Assembly: GCA_018675575.1 (NCBI GenBank)
Contig: JABGXW010000162.1
Span: 62,001 to 126,000, forward strand
Reading direction: 5' to 3'
Source: Bacteriovoracaceae bacterium
GTDB lineage: Bacteria > Bdellovibrionota > Bacteriovoracia > Bacteriovoracales > Bacteriovoracaceae
DNA length: 64,000 bases
Both the position numbers and the translations under genes were made by a program. Shown one piece after another: positions 55,907 to 63,405 of this stretch (position 1 is the first letter of the stretch; each line of letters starts with the position of its first letter). Under the pieces are notes generated by a model. That model made no database searches, was not told where the DNA came from, and saw nothing but the letters and a program-made list of their open reading frames with translations.

Positions 55907-56704
55907 ATGAAAAGAATTGAACTTTCTCAACTTCAAATTAAGCAAGACATGGATAAAATCTTTGTTTTGCACTTTGGGCAATTGGTATTTTTGGGCATGG
56001 CCTTGCTTATTGAATCTCCAATATTTAGCGACAGGCCCTGGGCGATAATGAAAATTATATGCATTTCTCTTATTTCAGTTCTTTTTTACCGGACGATGAA
56101 AAATCTTTATTACTCATTTTGGACCTTCTCGGCCTTTTTTATTTTATTTTATCTTTTCAACTTGATAGCTTCGTTTTCAGGAGAGGGCACATTTTCTCTT
56201 ATGAATTGTTATCTTTTTTCAATAATTCTTTTATTGATGGAAATGTATTTACTCTACTCCCCTCTTTTTTATCCCATTGTGAGATGGTGGGAATATGACT
56301 TTCGATTTCGTCATGATCTGAAGGTCATGGTGACTAGACAGTTTGGAGATAAACAAGAAGAATATACAGGTCGTTTAACAGATGTTAGAAGAAATGCCGG
56401 TTGTATTCAATTATTTGAAAATTTAAAAGTTTCCGATCATGTGATAATAAACGTGTCCCTTGATAACCAGACAACTAAAATCTTAAAGGGCGAGATTATT
56501 AGTAAGAGACAATACTCAATTGGGCGCCCATGGAATTATGGAATAAAAATGAATTTTGAAAATCTGGAAGAAGAACAAGACTATAAAGAATTAGAATTTA
56601 ATTGGAAGTCTGACAGGAAAGATAAGATACGTAGGAAATTTGAAAAGTCTAAACAAGCTTATAAAGAAAAAAATCGTGAAGAAAGTAATAATCCCTCCGT
56701 TTAA
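55907..56704 (+). CDS. Membrane protein with C-terminal PilZ-like domain
   Basis: A 265-residue protein. The ATG at 55907 follows the CPBP stop; an ATG at 55847 lies inside that gene. Four hydrophobic segments (about 20-35, 46-62, 70-90, 100-122) precede a conserved R-W-W-E (126-129) and a cytoplasmic domain of PilZ size (about 130-235). The PilZ core is degenerate: the second motif is DVRRNAG rather than DxSxxG, so c-di-GMP binding is doubtful. It is a paralogue of the gene at 57339-58157, which has the same plan and RWWE motif. Confidence 0.6.
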   Translation: MKRIELSQLQIKQDMDKIFVLHFGQLVFLGMALLIESPIFSDRPWAIMKIICISLISVLFYRTMKNLYYSFWTFSAFFILFYLFNLIASFSGEGTFSLMNCYLFSIILLLMEMYLLYSPLFYPIVRWWEYDFRFRHDLKVMVTRQFGDKQEEYTGRLTDVRRNAGCIQLFENLKVSDHVIINVSLDNQTTKILKGEIISKRQYSIGRPWNYGIKMNFENLEEEQDYKELEFNWKSDRKDKIRRKFEKSKQAYKEKNREESNNPSV

Positions 56705-57185
56705 CGACATTCTGTGGAATATGAATCTTGCTCTCGAGCAAGCTGATTTGGCCTATACAAAAGGTGAAGTTCCTATTGGTGCTATTTGTGTCGCAAAAGA
56801 TGGCAAATTGCTTTCAGCTGCTCATAACCTAAAAGAATCGACACCGAATCCGTGCGGTCATGCGGAAATATTAGCACTTACAAGTGCAGCAAAAGAGTTG
56901 GGTGAATGGAGATTATTAGATTCTACACTTTACGTAACACTTGAACCTTGTCCCATGTGTCTGGATGCGGCACGTCAGGCGCGTGTTGGACATGTTATCT
57001 TTGGTGCCTATGATAAAAAAGGTGGGGCCATTAGTTTAGGATATAACCTTCACAAAGACTCTCGGCTGAATCATAAATTTAATATTGTTGGTGGAGTTTT
57101 TCATTTTAAATGTTCAAACATACTTTCGACATTTTTTAAGCAGAAGAGGTCTTCATATAAAAATGCAAATACATTTAAAAAATAG
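56676..57185 (+). CDS. tadA: tRNA-specific adenosine deaminase TadA
   Basis: Deaminates A34 of tRNA-Arg(ACG) to inosine. The GTG at 56676 gives 169 residues and includes the helix DILWNMNLALEQA expected before EVPIGA; ATG at 56640 or 56721 are alternatives. The zinc site is HAE (62-64) and PCPMC (91-95). It overlaps the PilZ-type gene by 29 bases. Its tRNA-Arg(ACG) substrate is encoded nearby, and the SRP RNA-dnaX-ybaB-recR block follows. Confidence 0.95.
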   Translation: MKKVIIPPFNDILWNMNLALEQADLAYTKGEVPIGAICVAKDGKLLSAAHNLKESTPNPCGHAEILALTSAAKELGEWRLLDSTLYVTLEPCPMCLDAARQARVGHVIFGAYDKKGGAISLGYNLHKDSRLNHKFNIVGGVFHFKCSNILSTFFKQKRSSYKNANTFKK

Positions 57186-57197
57186 AAATTTCGCAGC

Positions 57198-57226
57198 TAG
57201 ACACAATCAAGGTTTCCATATAAATT
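57198..57226 (+). promoter_or_regulatory. Possible promoter of tRNA-Ser(GGA)
   Basis: TAGACA (57198-57203) and TAAATT (57221-57226) are separated by 17 bases, 18 bases before the tRNA. Confidence 0.4.
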
Positions 57227-57244
57227 AAGTTTTCGAATGAATGC

Positions 57245-57332
57245 GGAGAATTGGCCGAGTGGTCTAAGGCGCACGCTTGGAAAGTGTGTGAGCAGCAATG
57301 TTCCGTGGGTTCAAATCCCATGTTCTCCGCCA
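57245..57332 (+). tRNA. tRNA-Ser (anticodon GGA), CCA encoded
   Basis: An 88-base class II tRNA. The acceptor GGAGAAT pairs with GTTCTCC. The anticodon loop TTGGAAA between CACGC and GTGTG gives GGA. It has a long variable arm and the T-loop GGTTCAAATCC. Three of the four tRNAs in this window are serine tRNAs. Confidence 0.97.
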
Positions 57333-57338
57333 TTTACA

Positions 57339-58157
57339 CTATTCTTCGGGGAGTTTTGGAGTAACTCCTTCGCCCGTTTTAAGAAGATGCTTGAGCCATT
57401 TTTTGAAATCGTCACGCCAATGTGGCAACGGTCGAGTAACTTCACATCCAATGTCTTTAAGACACATCATTTGAAACTCTAAATCTTTTTTTAACTGCCG
57501 ACTGATATTTTGAAATTGAAATCCATAAAAATGTGCATGGGGGGCCTTAAAAATTGATTTGGCATCTATCGAAAAAGCTTGATTATTAAGTTCAAATTCA
57601 AGTCTGACATCCTTACCGATTGTGATAATACTCCCGGCATCTAGCAAAGCTCCTCCATTAGAAATATTACATGTTCGGCCAATAATAAATTCATCTCCGA
57701 GGTAAATCTTTGTCGATAAATCAACAATATATCTTGGGCTTGCCTCCCACCAGCGAATTTTTGGTTCGTAGTAAGTTGTCTTGACACTTGGAATTAGAAA
57801 ATAGGAAACCAAGTAAACATTAAAGGCCATTGGAATTATAATTCCAAATATTTTGGTGGTAAGATCGAAATCTGAGTTGATTCGAAAAATTGAGTGAATA
57901 AAGATCCATGCCATGGCAGTGAGAAAAACTGGATAGCTCCAATTTTTTACTGAAAAAATTGCGTAGGAGGCAACAAGGCTTGGAACCATAAGAGTAAAGA
58001 GGCCCAAGTAATTACCAGAAATAGTGAATAGACTTTTAAGATAATTTAAAAAACTGGTATTGCTCTGAAGGAAGTAATAAGTGGTGCAAATATTCACGAA
58101 TGGCAAAAATAGAAAAAATAGTGATAACAATATGATTGACCAAGGTTTTCGAAGCAT
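57339..58157 (-). CDS. Membrane protein with C-terminal PilZ domain
   Basis: A 272-residue protein. Four hydrophobic segments (about 7-27, 47-68, 74-91, 103-123) precede RWWE (135-138) and a PilZ domain (about 140-235) containing the DxSxxG-like NISNGGALLDAG (164-175). The N-terminal RxxxR motif of c-di-GMP binders is not clear (ASPRYIVDLSTK). It is a paralogue of 55907-56704 with the same topology, in opposite orientation, separated by tadA and tRNA-Ser. It may be a c-di-GMP-linked envelope or motility regulator, which is inference. Confidence 0.7.
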   Translation of the reverse strand: MLRKPWSIILLSLFFLFLPFVNICTTYYFLQSNTSFLNYLKSLFTISGNYLGLFTLMVPSLVASYAIFSVKNWSYPVFLTAMAWIFIHSIFRINSDFDLTTKIFGIIIPMAFNVYLVSYFLIPSVKTTYYEPKIRWWEASPRYIVDLSTKIYLGDEFIIGRTCNISNGGALLDAGSIITIGKDVRLEFELNNQAFSIDAKSIFKAPHAHFYGFQFQNISRQLKKDLEFQMMCLKDIGCEVTRPLPHWRDDFKKWLKHLLKTGEGVTPKLPEE

Positions 58158-58276
58158 TTATTAACCGACCTAACGTTTATGAACTAGTTATTTCTATTCT
58201 AGCTCGCAAATAAATTATAACAAGTTGAAAATACGGTATGTACTAGATAGTTATAAAAAAAGGCGAGGTGCCAGAA

Positions 58277-58305
58277 TTGACATCGTTCCAAATTGGACAT
58301 AATAT
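58277..58305 (+). promoter_or_regulatory. Strong sigma70 promoter of SRP RNA
   Basis: TTGACA (58277-58282) and TAATAT (58300-58305) are separated by 17 bases. The predicted start is 7-8 bases later, coinciding with the 5' end inferred for the SRP RNA at 58313. Confidence 0.8.
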
Positions 58306-58312
58306 TCGATTC

Positions 58313-58412
58313 GGTGATCGAGCTGTTTGCAATAGTTTCGTGGTGAACTCCGCCAGGTCCGGAAGGAAGCAACGGTAGCTTACGGCCCTCTGTGTTATTC
58401 CGCTCGATTGCC
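58313..58412 (+). ncRNA. ffs: Signal recognition particle 4.5S-type RNA
   Basis: About 100 bases. The conserved domain IV core CCAGGTCCGGAAGGAAGCA occurs at about 58353-58371. The ends GGTGATCGAG (58313-58322) and CTCGATTGCC (58403-58412) pair over 10 bp with two wobbles, giving the long hairpin of the bacterial short SRP RNA. It binds Ffh to target membrane proteins. A T-run follows (58414-58418). tadA-ffs-dnaX-ybaB-recR is a widely conserved order. Confidence 0.95.
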
Positions 58413-58490
58413 ACTTTTTCATAGCCCATTCTTGCTTCGTATATTATTCTATTTTTGCAATTTTATTTTTTTAAACAGGAAAACTTAGCA

Positions 58491-60149
58491 ATGGAATATC
58501 AAGTATTAGCTCGTAAGTGGAGACCTAAAACATTTGAAGATGTTATAGGCCAAAAGCATATTACGAACTCATTACAAAATGCTATTGCCCAAAATAAAAT
58601 AGGCCATGCTTATATTTTAACTGGAACAAGGGGAATTGGAAAAACTTCAGTCGCGAGACTTTTTGCCAAGGCCTTAAGGTGTGAGCAGCGAACTGATCAT
58701 GCTGAATCATGTGGCCACTGTGATGGTTGTCTGGATTTTGATTCTGGCACTTCAATGAATGTTTTAGAATTCGATGGCGCTTCAAATAACTCTGTTGATG
58801 ACATGAGAGAACTTATTAATAACGTTCACTATCTCCCGACTTCGGGAAAATATAAAATCTATATCGTTGATGAAGTACATATGCTTTCAATAAGTGCTTT
58901 TAATGCTTTATTAAAAACGCTAGAAGAACCACCTGAGCATGTTATTTTTATATTTGCCACAACAGAGCCCCAAAAACTTTTGGGGACAGTGCTTTCTAGA
59001 TGCCAAAAGTTTGAGTTTAGAAATGCAAGTCAGCATGAACTCGTTGCACATCTCCAAAAGATTTCTGAAGTTGAAGGTATAGTAACTGAGAATGCTAAAG
59101 TCTTTAATCAAATTGCTAAACTTGGATCTGGCTCAGTGAGAGACACGCTTTCTTTATTGGATCAGGTATTAAGTTTCGCACCAGATAAAAAGATTACAGA
59201 AACTGTCCTGGCCGAATCATTAGGATTGGCAAAGACATCATCTATTTCAAAGTTAGTCACAGAACTTTTGATAGGAGATGTTAAGGCGGTGTCAAATAAT
59301 TTCAGGAAAATGATTCAGGAAAATATTCAATTAAAAAACATTGTTCTTTCAATGTTGGATTTTATTTTTGATGCCATTGAAAATATTGACGATGATTCTT
59401 ACTTAAGTAATGAGCTTGAGTTGGATGTAAAAATACTTTCAACTATTTCTACACCAGAACTGATGTGGATCTTTGAAAATATTGGAAAAGAAGCAAAATG
59501 GATTCTTGAAAGTATTGATCCAACAAAGCTATTTGAAATACAAATTCAAAAACTTGCCATGCGAAGAGAGATTATTAATTTTGAGTACGGAGTAGTGGCA
59601 AAATCTCAAAAAAAAAAACCAACAATAGCTAAGCCTGAACAATTTGAAGGAATTGAAAATGAAATCGCTCGGGATCAAGCGCTCGACCCATGCGTCAATA
59701 TTCGAAAAGAAATAAAATTAAAAAAGGCGATAAGCTGGGAAGAAGCGCTCTCATTGATGAAGGATAAGTCTCCCGCGACAGCGTCCTATCTAGAAAGGTC
59801 TAATCTCGTTTCGCCTATAGAAATACTTGATGAAAAAATAAAAGTTGATCTCGGAGTTCCTTTTCACGAAAAGATAATTTTTGACCATCTTCAAGAGGAC
59901 GAATCCAAGTCCAAAGTTACTGACTTACTAAGAGATGTCTTTGAGCGAGAAGTTTTTTTAACCATAGGCCTTCTTAAACAAGAAGAAATTGACAGAACCC
60001 AATTTCGAACTAAAGTTGAAATAATAGAAGAAGCTGAAGAGAAGAAAAAACAGATAAAAAAAGATAACTTAAAAAATAATCCATTGATTAAAAAAGCAGA
60101 ACAATTATTCAATACAAAAATAGATAAAATAAAATTAAATAGTAAATAA
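58491..60149 (+). CDS. dnaX: DNA polymerase III subunits tau/gamma
   Basis: Clamp-loader ATPase. The start ATG at 58491 (MEYQVLARKWRPKTF) matches the family N-terminus; an upstream ATG at 58455 is not used. Walker A GTRGIGKTS is at 45-53, the zinc knuckle Cys at 64, 74, 77 and 80, DEVHMLS follows Walker B, and SRCQKFEF is the sensor region. The 552 residues end in a charged tau-type tail. At codons 373-376 an A11 tract lies at the end of the clamp-loader part; gaining or losing one A gives a stop within five codons, yielding a gamma-like form. Confidence 0.97.
   Translation: MEYQVLARKWRPKTFEDVIGQKHITNSLQNAIAQNKIGHAYILTGTRGIGKTSVARLFAKALRCEQRTDHAESCGHCDGCLDFDSGTSMNVLEFDGASNNSVDDMRELINNVHYLPTSGKYKIYIVDEVHMLSISAFNALLKTLEEPPEHVIFIFATTEPQKLLGTVLSRCQKFEFRNASQHELVAHLQKISEVEGIVTENAKVFNQIAKLGSGSVRDTLSLLDQVLSFAPDKKITETVLAESLGLAKTSSISKLVTELLIGDVKAVSNNFRKMIQENIQLKNIVLSMLDFIFDAIENIDDDSYLSNELELDVKILSTISTPELMWIFENIGKEAKWILESIDPTKLFEIQIQKLAMRREIINFEYGVVAKSQKKKPTIAKPEQFEGIENEIARDQALDPCVNIRKEIKLKKAISWEEALSLMKDKSPATASYLERSNLVSPIEILDEKIKVDLGVPFHEKIIFDHLQEDESKSKVTDLLRDVFEREVFLTIGLLKQEEIDRTQFRTKVEIIEEAEEKKKQIKKDNLKNNPLIKKAEQLFNTKIDKIKLNSK
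59608..59618 (+). promoter_or_regulatory. A11 slippery tract in dnaX
   Basis: Eleven A between CAA and CCA codons. With 12 A the reading continues T-N-S-stop; with 10 A it reads N-Q-Q-stop. Thermus dnaX uses transcriptional slippage on an A-run in this way; function here is inferred. Confidence 0.65.
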
Positions 60150-60166
60150 GCAAAAAGGATAAAACT

Positions 60167-60481
60167 ATGGCAAAAAAAATGAATAATTTAATGAAGCAAG
60201 CTCAGCAAATGCAACAAAAGATGTCTACCCTTCAAAAAGAACTTGAGTCTAGAGAAATGGAAACTTCTTCAGGCGGAGGAATGGTAAAAATAAAAATTAA
60301 TGGTAAACAAGAAATATTAGAACTTATATTAGATAAAGAATGTGTTGATCCAAATGATGTAGAATCATTAGAAGAATTATTAACAACTGCCGTTAATCAA
60401 GCAGTGAGAGAATCTAATGAAATGGTCTCCTCTGCAATGTCTAAGGTTACAGGCGGGTTAAGTATCCCAGGATTGTTCTAA
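60167..60481 (+). CDS. ybaB: Nucleoid-associated protein YbaB/EbfC
   Basis: A 104-residue DNA-binding protein with the family N-terminal coiled helix (MNNLMKQAQQMQQKMSTLQKEL) and the central strand region MVKIKINGKQEILELILD. It sits 17 bases after dnaX and one base before recR, the standard arrangement. It binds and bends DNA as a tweezer-like dimer. Confidence 0.95.
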   Translation: MAKKMNNLMKQAQQMQQKMSTLQKELESREMETSSGGGMVKIKINGKQEILELILDKECVDPNDVESLEELLTTAVNQAVRESNEMVSSAMSKVTGGLSIPGLF

Positions 60482-60482
60482 A

Positions 60483-61073
60483 TTGGAATTACCAGAGAAA
60501 ATAAATAATTCAGTTGATGCTTTTGGTAGAATTCAGGGGGTAGGTGCAAAAACTGCACTTCGCCAGGTGCTATCCATGTGTAAATGGAATAAATCCGAGC
60601 TAGAGTCTTTTTCTGATGCAATATTTGAATTATCAAAGTTAAATACTTGTGAAATATGTGGATTTTATACCGACGAGAAAAAATGCTCCATCTGCCTAGA
60701 TGAGAAACGAACCTCATTTGGAACAATTTGTGTAGTTGAATCAATAATTGATTGTCTGGCCATTGAGAGAAGCAGAAACTTCCATGGAACTTTTCACGTT
60801 CTTGGTGGAGTTTTGAATCCGTTAATGGGAATTGGGCCTGATGAGTTGGGAATAGATGTATTGATAAATAGAATTGATGATTCTGTTCAAGGATTAATTT
60901 TAGCAGTCAATCCTTCTGTTGAAGGAGATGCAACCTGTTCATTTATTAGAGATAAATTGCCTGAGAGAGTTCAGGTGGATAGAATAGGATTTGGAATTCC
61001 TATGGGTGGAAGTCTAGAATATTTAGATGCTCAGACTATTACCAAAGCATTAGAAAATAGGAAAAAAATGTGA
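60483..61073 (+). CDS. recR: Recombination mediator RecR
   Basis: Ring-forming partner of RecF/RecO in gap repair. The TTG start, one base after ybaB, gives the N-terminus MELPEKINNSVDAFGRIQGVG with a helix-hairpin-helix. A C4 zinc site follows (CEICGFYTDEKKCSIC), then the TOPRIM domain (ICVVESIIDCLAIERS, FHVLGGVLNPLMGIGP). At 196 residues length is normal. The 3' end overlaps the roadblock gene (ATGTGA). Confidence 0.95.
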   Translation: MELPEKINNSVDAFGRIQGVGAKTALRQVLSMCKWNKSELESFSDAIFELSKLNTCEICGFYTDEKKCSICLDEKRTSFGTICVVESIIDCLAIERSRNFHGTFHVLGGVLNPLMGIGPDELGIDVLINRIDDSVQGLILAVNPSVEGDATCSFIRDKLPERVQVDRIGFGIPMGGSLEYLDAQTITKALENRKKM

Positions 61074-61588
61074 AAGCAGAATTAACTTTTACAGAATTTG
61101 TAAACGCGTTTCTGGATGAATATCTAGAGACTGGAGCAATGACCAACTATTCTGTTTTTGTTTGTCGTGAAGATGGACATTTGGTCTATAACCGAGATCA
61201 TATGAAGATGGGCGTTAAGCATTCTTCGATAGCCGCTTTGCTGGGGGGGGTCTGGCAGGCTGCGTCAACCCTGGCTTCTTTCATAACAAAAGAGGAAAAA
61301 CAAGATCTCTTCAGACTGAGCTTTGACACAAGCTCGCAGGGAATTTATATACTTCCTTTTGAGCAAAATAATGAAAAATATAGCCTGTGTTTACTTTATA
61401 AAAATGAAATTAACCCTGGATTTTTAAAATCTCGGTTGAGAGAGCTATTAATGAGAATGACAGGTGAAATGAAATGCTTAAACTTGAAAGAGTTGAGGTC
61501 GAATAAGGGATTCATGTTCTCGGATATTACAGATGAAGAGATGGATAAGGTTTTTAATATTAATGAGGACGACAGATGTCATTCGTAA
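61070..61588 (+). CDS. Roadblock/LC7-like protein upstream of MglA
   Basis: A 172-residue soluble protein with a GTG start inside the recR end. Residues about 20-135 fit the roadblock/LC7 plan (VFVCREDGHLVYN; helix SSIAALLGGVWQAASTL; strand GIYILPFEQNNEKYSLCLLY; helix GFLKSRLRELLMRM). Its stop overlaps mglA by 13 bases. Roadblock proteins such as MglB act as GTPase-activating partners of MglA, so a regulatory role on the next gene's product is likely. A G8 tract (61243-61250) encodes the Gly-Gly of LLGGVW. Confidence 0.7.
   Translation: MKAELTFTEFVNAFLDEYLETGAMTNYSVFVCREDGHLVYNRDHMKMGVKHSSIAALLGGVWQAASTLASFITKEEKQDLFRLSFDTSSQGIYILPFEQNNEKYSLCLLYKNEINPGFLKSRLRELLMRMTGEMKCLNLKELRSNKGFMFSDITDEEMDKVFNINEDDRCHS
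61243..61250 (+). repeat. G8 homopolymer in the roadblock gene
   Basis: Eight consecutive G in the codons of LLGGV. A slip would frameshift the predicted MglA regulator early in the gene. Confidence 0.9.
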
Positions 61589-62166
61589 ATTATCAAACAA
61601 AAGAAATTAACTGCAAGATTGTGTATTACGGTCCAGGTCTTGGTGGAAAAACAACAAATATCCAATATGTGTATCAAAAAACGAGTGGTGATTCTAAGGG
61701 AAATATAATTACCCTCAATACAGAGTCAGAAAGGACTTTATTTTTTGATTTTTTACCACTAGACCTTGGTGAGATTAGAGGATTTAAAACACGATTTCAT
61801 CTCTATACAGTTCCGGGCCAGGTCTTTTATGAAGCGAGCAGGAAATTGATTTTAAGAGGTGTGGATGGAATTATTTATGTAGCAGATTCACAGGTAGAAA
61901 AAATGGAGGCCAACATGGAAAGCTTGGCAGATCTTGAAAAGAATTTAAAGGAACAGGGATATGATCCTGCGAAAATACCTATGGTGATACAATGGAACAA
62001 AAGAGATCTTCCTAACATCTCCCCTATCCCAGAATTATCTCAAAGACTTAATAATTGGAATCTCGAAGAGTTTGAAGCCTGTGCAATTAATGGAGATGGA
62101 GTATTCGAAACTCTAAAAATGGTAAGTAAGCATGTGCTCATGAATCTTAAGGGTGGACTTTCTTAA
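61576..62166 (+). CDS. mglA: Ras-like GTPase MglA (cell polarity)
   Basis: Small GTPase of 196 residues, the bacterial polarity switch for gliding and type IV pili in Myxococcus; a homologue also functions in Bdellovibrio. The P-loop GPGLGGKTTN is at 19-28. Further motifs are LPLDLGEIRGFKTRFHLYTVPGQ (with the family T-V-P-G-Q in place of DTAGQ) and the base-specificity site QWNKRDLP. It is co-transcribed with recR and the roadblock gene. The stop TAA shares TTAA with the convergent next gene. Confidence 0.96.
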   Translation: MSFVNYQTKEINCKIVYYGPGLGGKTTNIQYVYQKTSGDSKGNIITLNTESERTLFFDFLPLDLGEIRGFKTRFHLYTVPGQVFYEASRKLILRGVDGIIYVADSQVEKMEANMESLADLEKNLKEQGYDPAKIPMVIQWNKRDLPNISPIPELSQRLNNWNLEEFEACAINGDGVFETLKMVSKHVLMNLKGGLS

Positions 62167-63380
62167 GCCGACTTAATTTTTCCAAGGTAATTTAAAAAGA
62201 CAAGATGTGCTTCTAATAGGGCCTCTTGACTATATTTACTTGATCGTGTTCCCACAAGATGATGTCCTTTTATAACGCCCAAATTAAGAGCGTCAAAATA
62301 TGGAGGGAACATTGCTTGCCACGCCTCTACCACGCCATCATTTACTTCCTTAATTCTGAAAAATAATCGGGTGAGGATCATCCATAAGTGACTTTCGTAC
62401 CATGATGATTCAAATGCAGTCGAAGTATAAAATAGGTCTTTTGGTAAAGATTCATGATTTCTCTCAAACCATGGAGATTGGTTTTCTTCTGAGAGAGATC
62501 GAACGACCTGCTTGAATAAAAAGTTCTTTTCTTTTTCCAAAATTTTATAAAGGAATGTGTTTTCGAATTTGTGAATTTTGTTTATGAATTTAAGCATTTT
62601 GTGTTCAGTGTGACTTGAGCCTAAAAGTGGAGAAGCGATTGTTGAAATTCCAATAAGATTTTGGTTAGCGAAATCAACATTATTTTTTAAAAAATGTAAC
62701 GAGTCAATTCCACCTTTTGAAAATGCTAGTAACCATAATTTCTCACCAGAATTTTCTGCAACATAGGCCTTTAGTTGGGAAGCAAGCTTTTCAGAATTTG
62801 CCTTAGATCCCTTTGTTCCAGAAACATCGGCATTTAAAAACTTGATACCGCATTCTTTTGAAAGGTGAATAGCCCCTCTTTCGAATGCTGGAGTAGAAAA
62901 AATTTCATTCAGTACGCCGGAAACGAGAACCATTGTAACATTGACCTTTGGTAACTTTAAAATACTTTCATATGCTGGGTTATGATGTGAAAATTCTAAT
63001 TCGTTATAAATACTTTTAAAAATTTCTGAGTGACTAACATCGTTTAGAGGAAGCTCCTCTCCTAGTGAGACATGTTCTAAAATTGTTTGGACCCGTAGAC
63101 TTTCCTCTTTACTCATCAAAGAACCGTTAAAGTCAGCTAAAGTAACGAGATATTGTATGGAAGAAGAGGAAATCCACACTCCAGAAAATGTTAGTTTTTT
63201 AAGAAGTGAAATGACCTGAAGAGGGCTTGGATTTTTAGATACCCCTTCTAGCTTTTCTTTTATTTCTTCTTTAGATATTTGCGTGGCATTTATAAGTGAA
63301 TCTTTCTTTTTCTCAAGTGCTTGCGCATAATTATTTACGATCGATTTAATTCGATCAGATTTAAAATTGAGTTTGCTCAT
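62163..63380 (-). CDS. Putative alpha/beta-hydrolase fold protein
   Basis: Unrecognised protein of 405 residues from the ATG at 63380 (MSKLNFKSDRIK); an ATG at 63443 would overlap the carboxypeptidase by 38 bases. A helical N-terminal half (1-155) precedes a hydrolase-like half: strand VTMVLVSGVLNE, then LWLLAFSKGGIDSLHFL near 215-232 with a nucleophile-elbow-like F-S-K-G-G, then GISTIASPLLGSS, as seen in lipase/esterase folds. The acid and His partners cannot be fixed. No signal peptide is visible. Confidence 0.5.
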   Translation of the reverse strand: MSKLNFKSDRIKSIVNNYAQALEKKKDSLINATQISKEEIKEKLEGVSKNPSPLQVISLLKKLTFSGVWISSSSIQYLVTLADFNGSLMSKEESLRVQTILEHVSLGEELPLNDVSHSEIFKSIYNELEFSHHNPAYESILKLPKVNVTMVLVSGVLNEIFSTPAFERGAIHLSKECGIKFLNADVSGTKGSKANSEKLASQLKAYVAENSGEKLWLLAFSKGGIDSLHFLKNNVDFANQNLIGISTIASPLLGSSHTEHKMLKFINKIHKFENTFLYKILEKEKNFLFKQVVRSLSEENQSPWFERNHESLPKDLFYTSTAFESSWYESHLWMILTRLFFRIKEVNDGVVEAWQAMFPPYFDALNLGVIKGHHLVGTRSSKYSQEALLEAHLVFLNYLGKIKSA

Positions 63381-63405
63381 TTCAAAATGTTTTTCTAAAT
63401 TAAAA

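Noticed and set aside
57237-57482. Open frame starting in tRNA-Ser(GGA)
   Set aside because: It reads through the tRNA and then antisense to the PilZ gene; there is no ribosome site and the tRNA structure is clear.
58199-58429. Open frame antisense to the SRP RNA
   Set aside because: The SRP RNA core, paired ends and promoter are all on the plus strand; the frame is a shadow.
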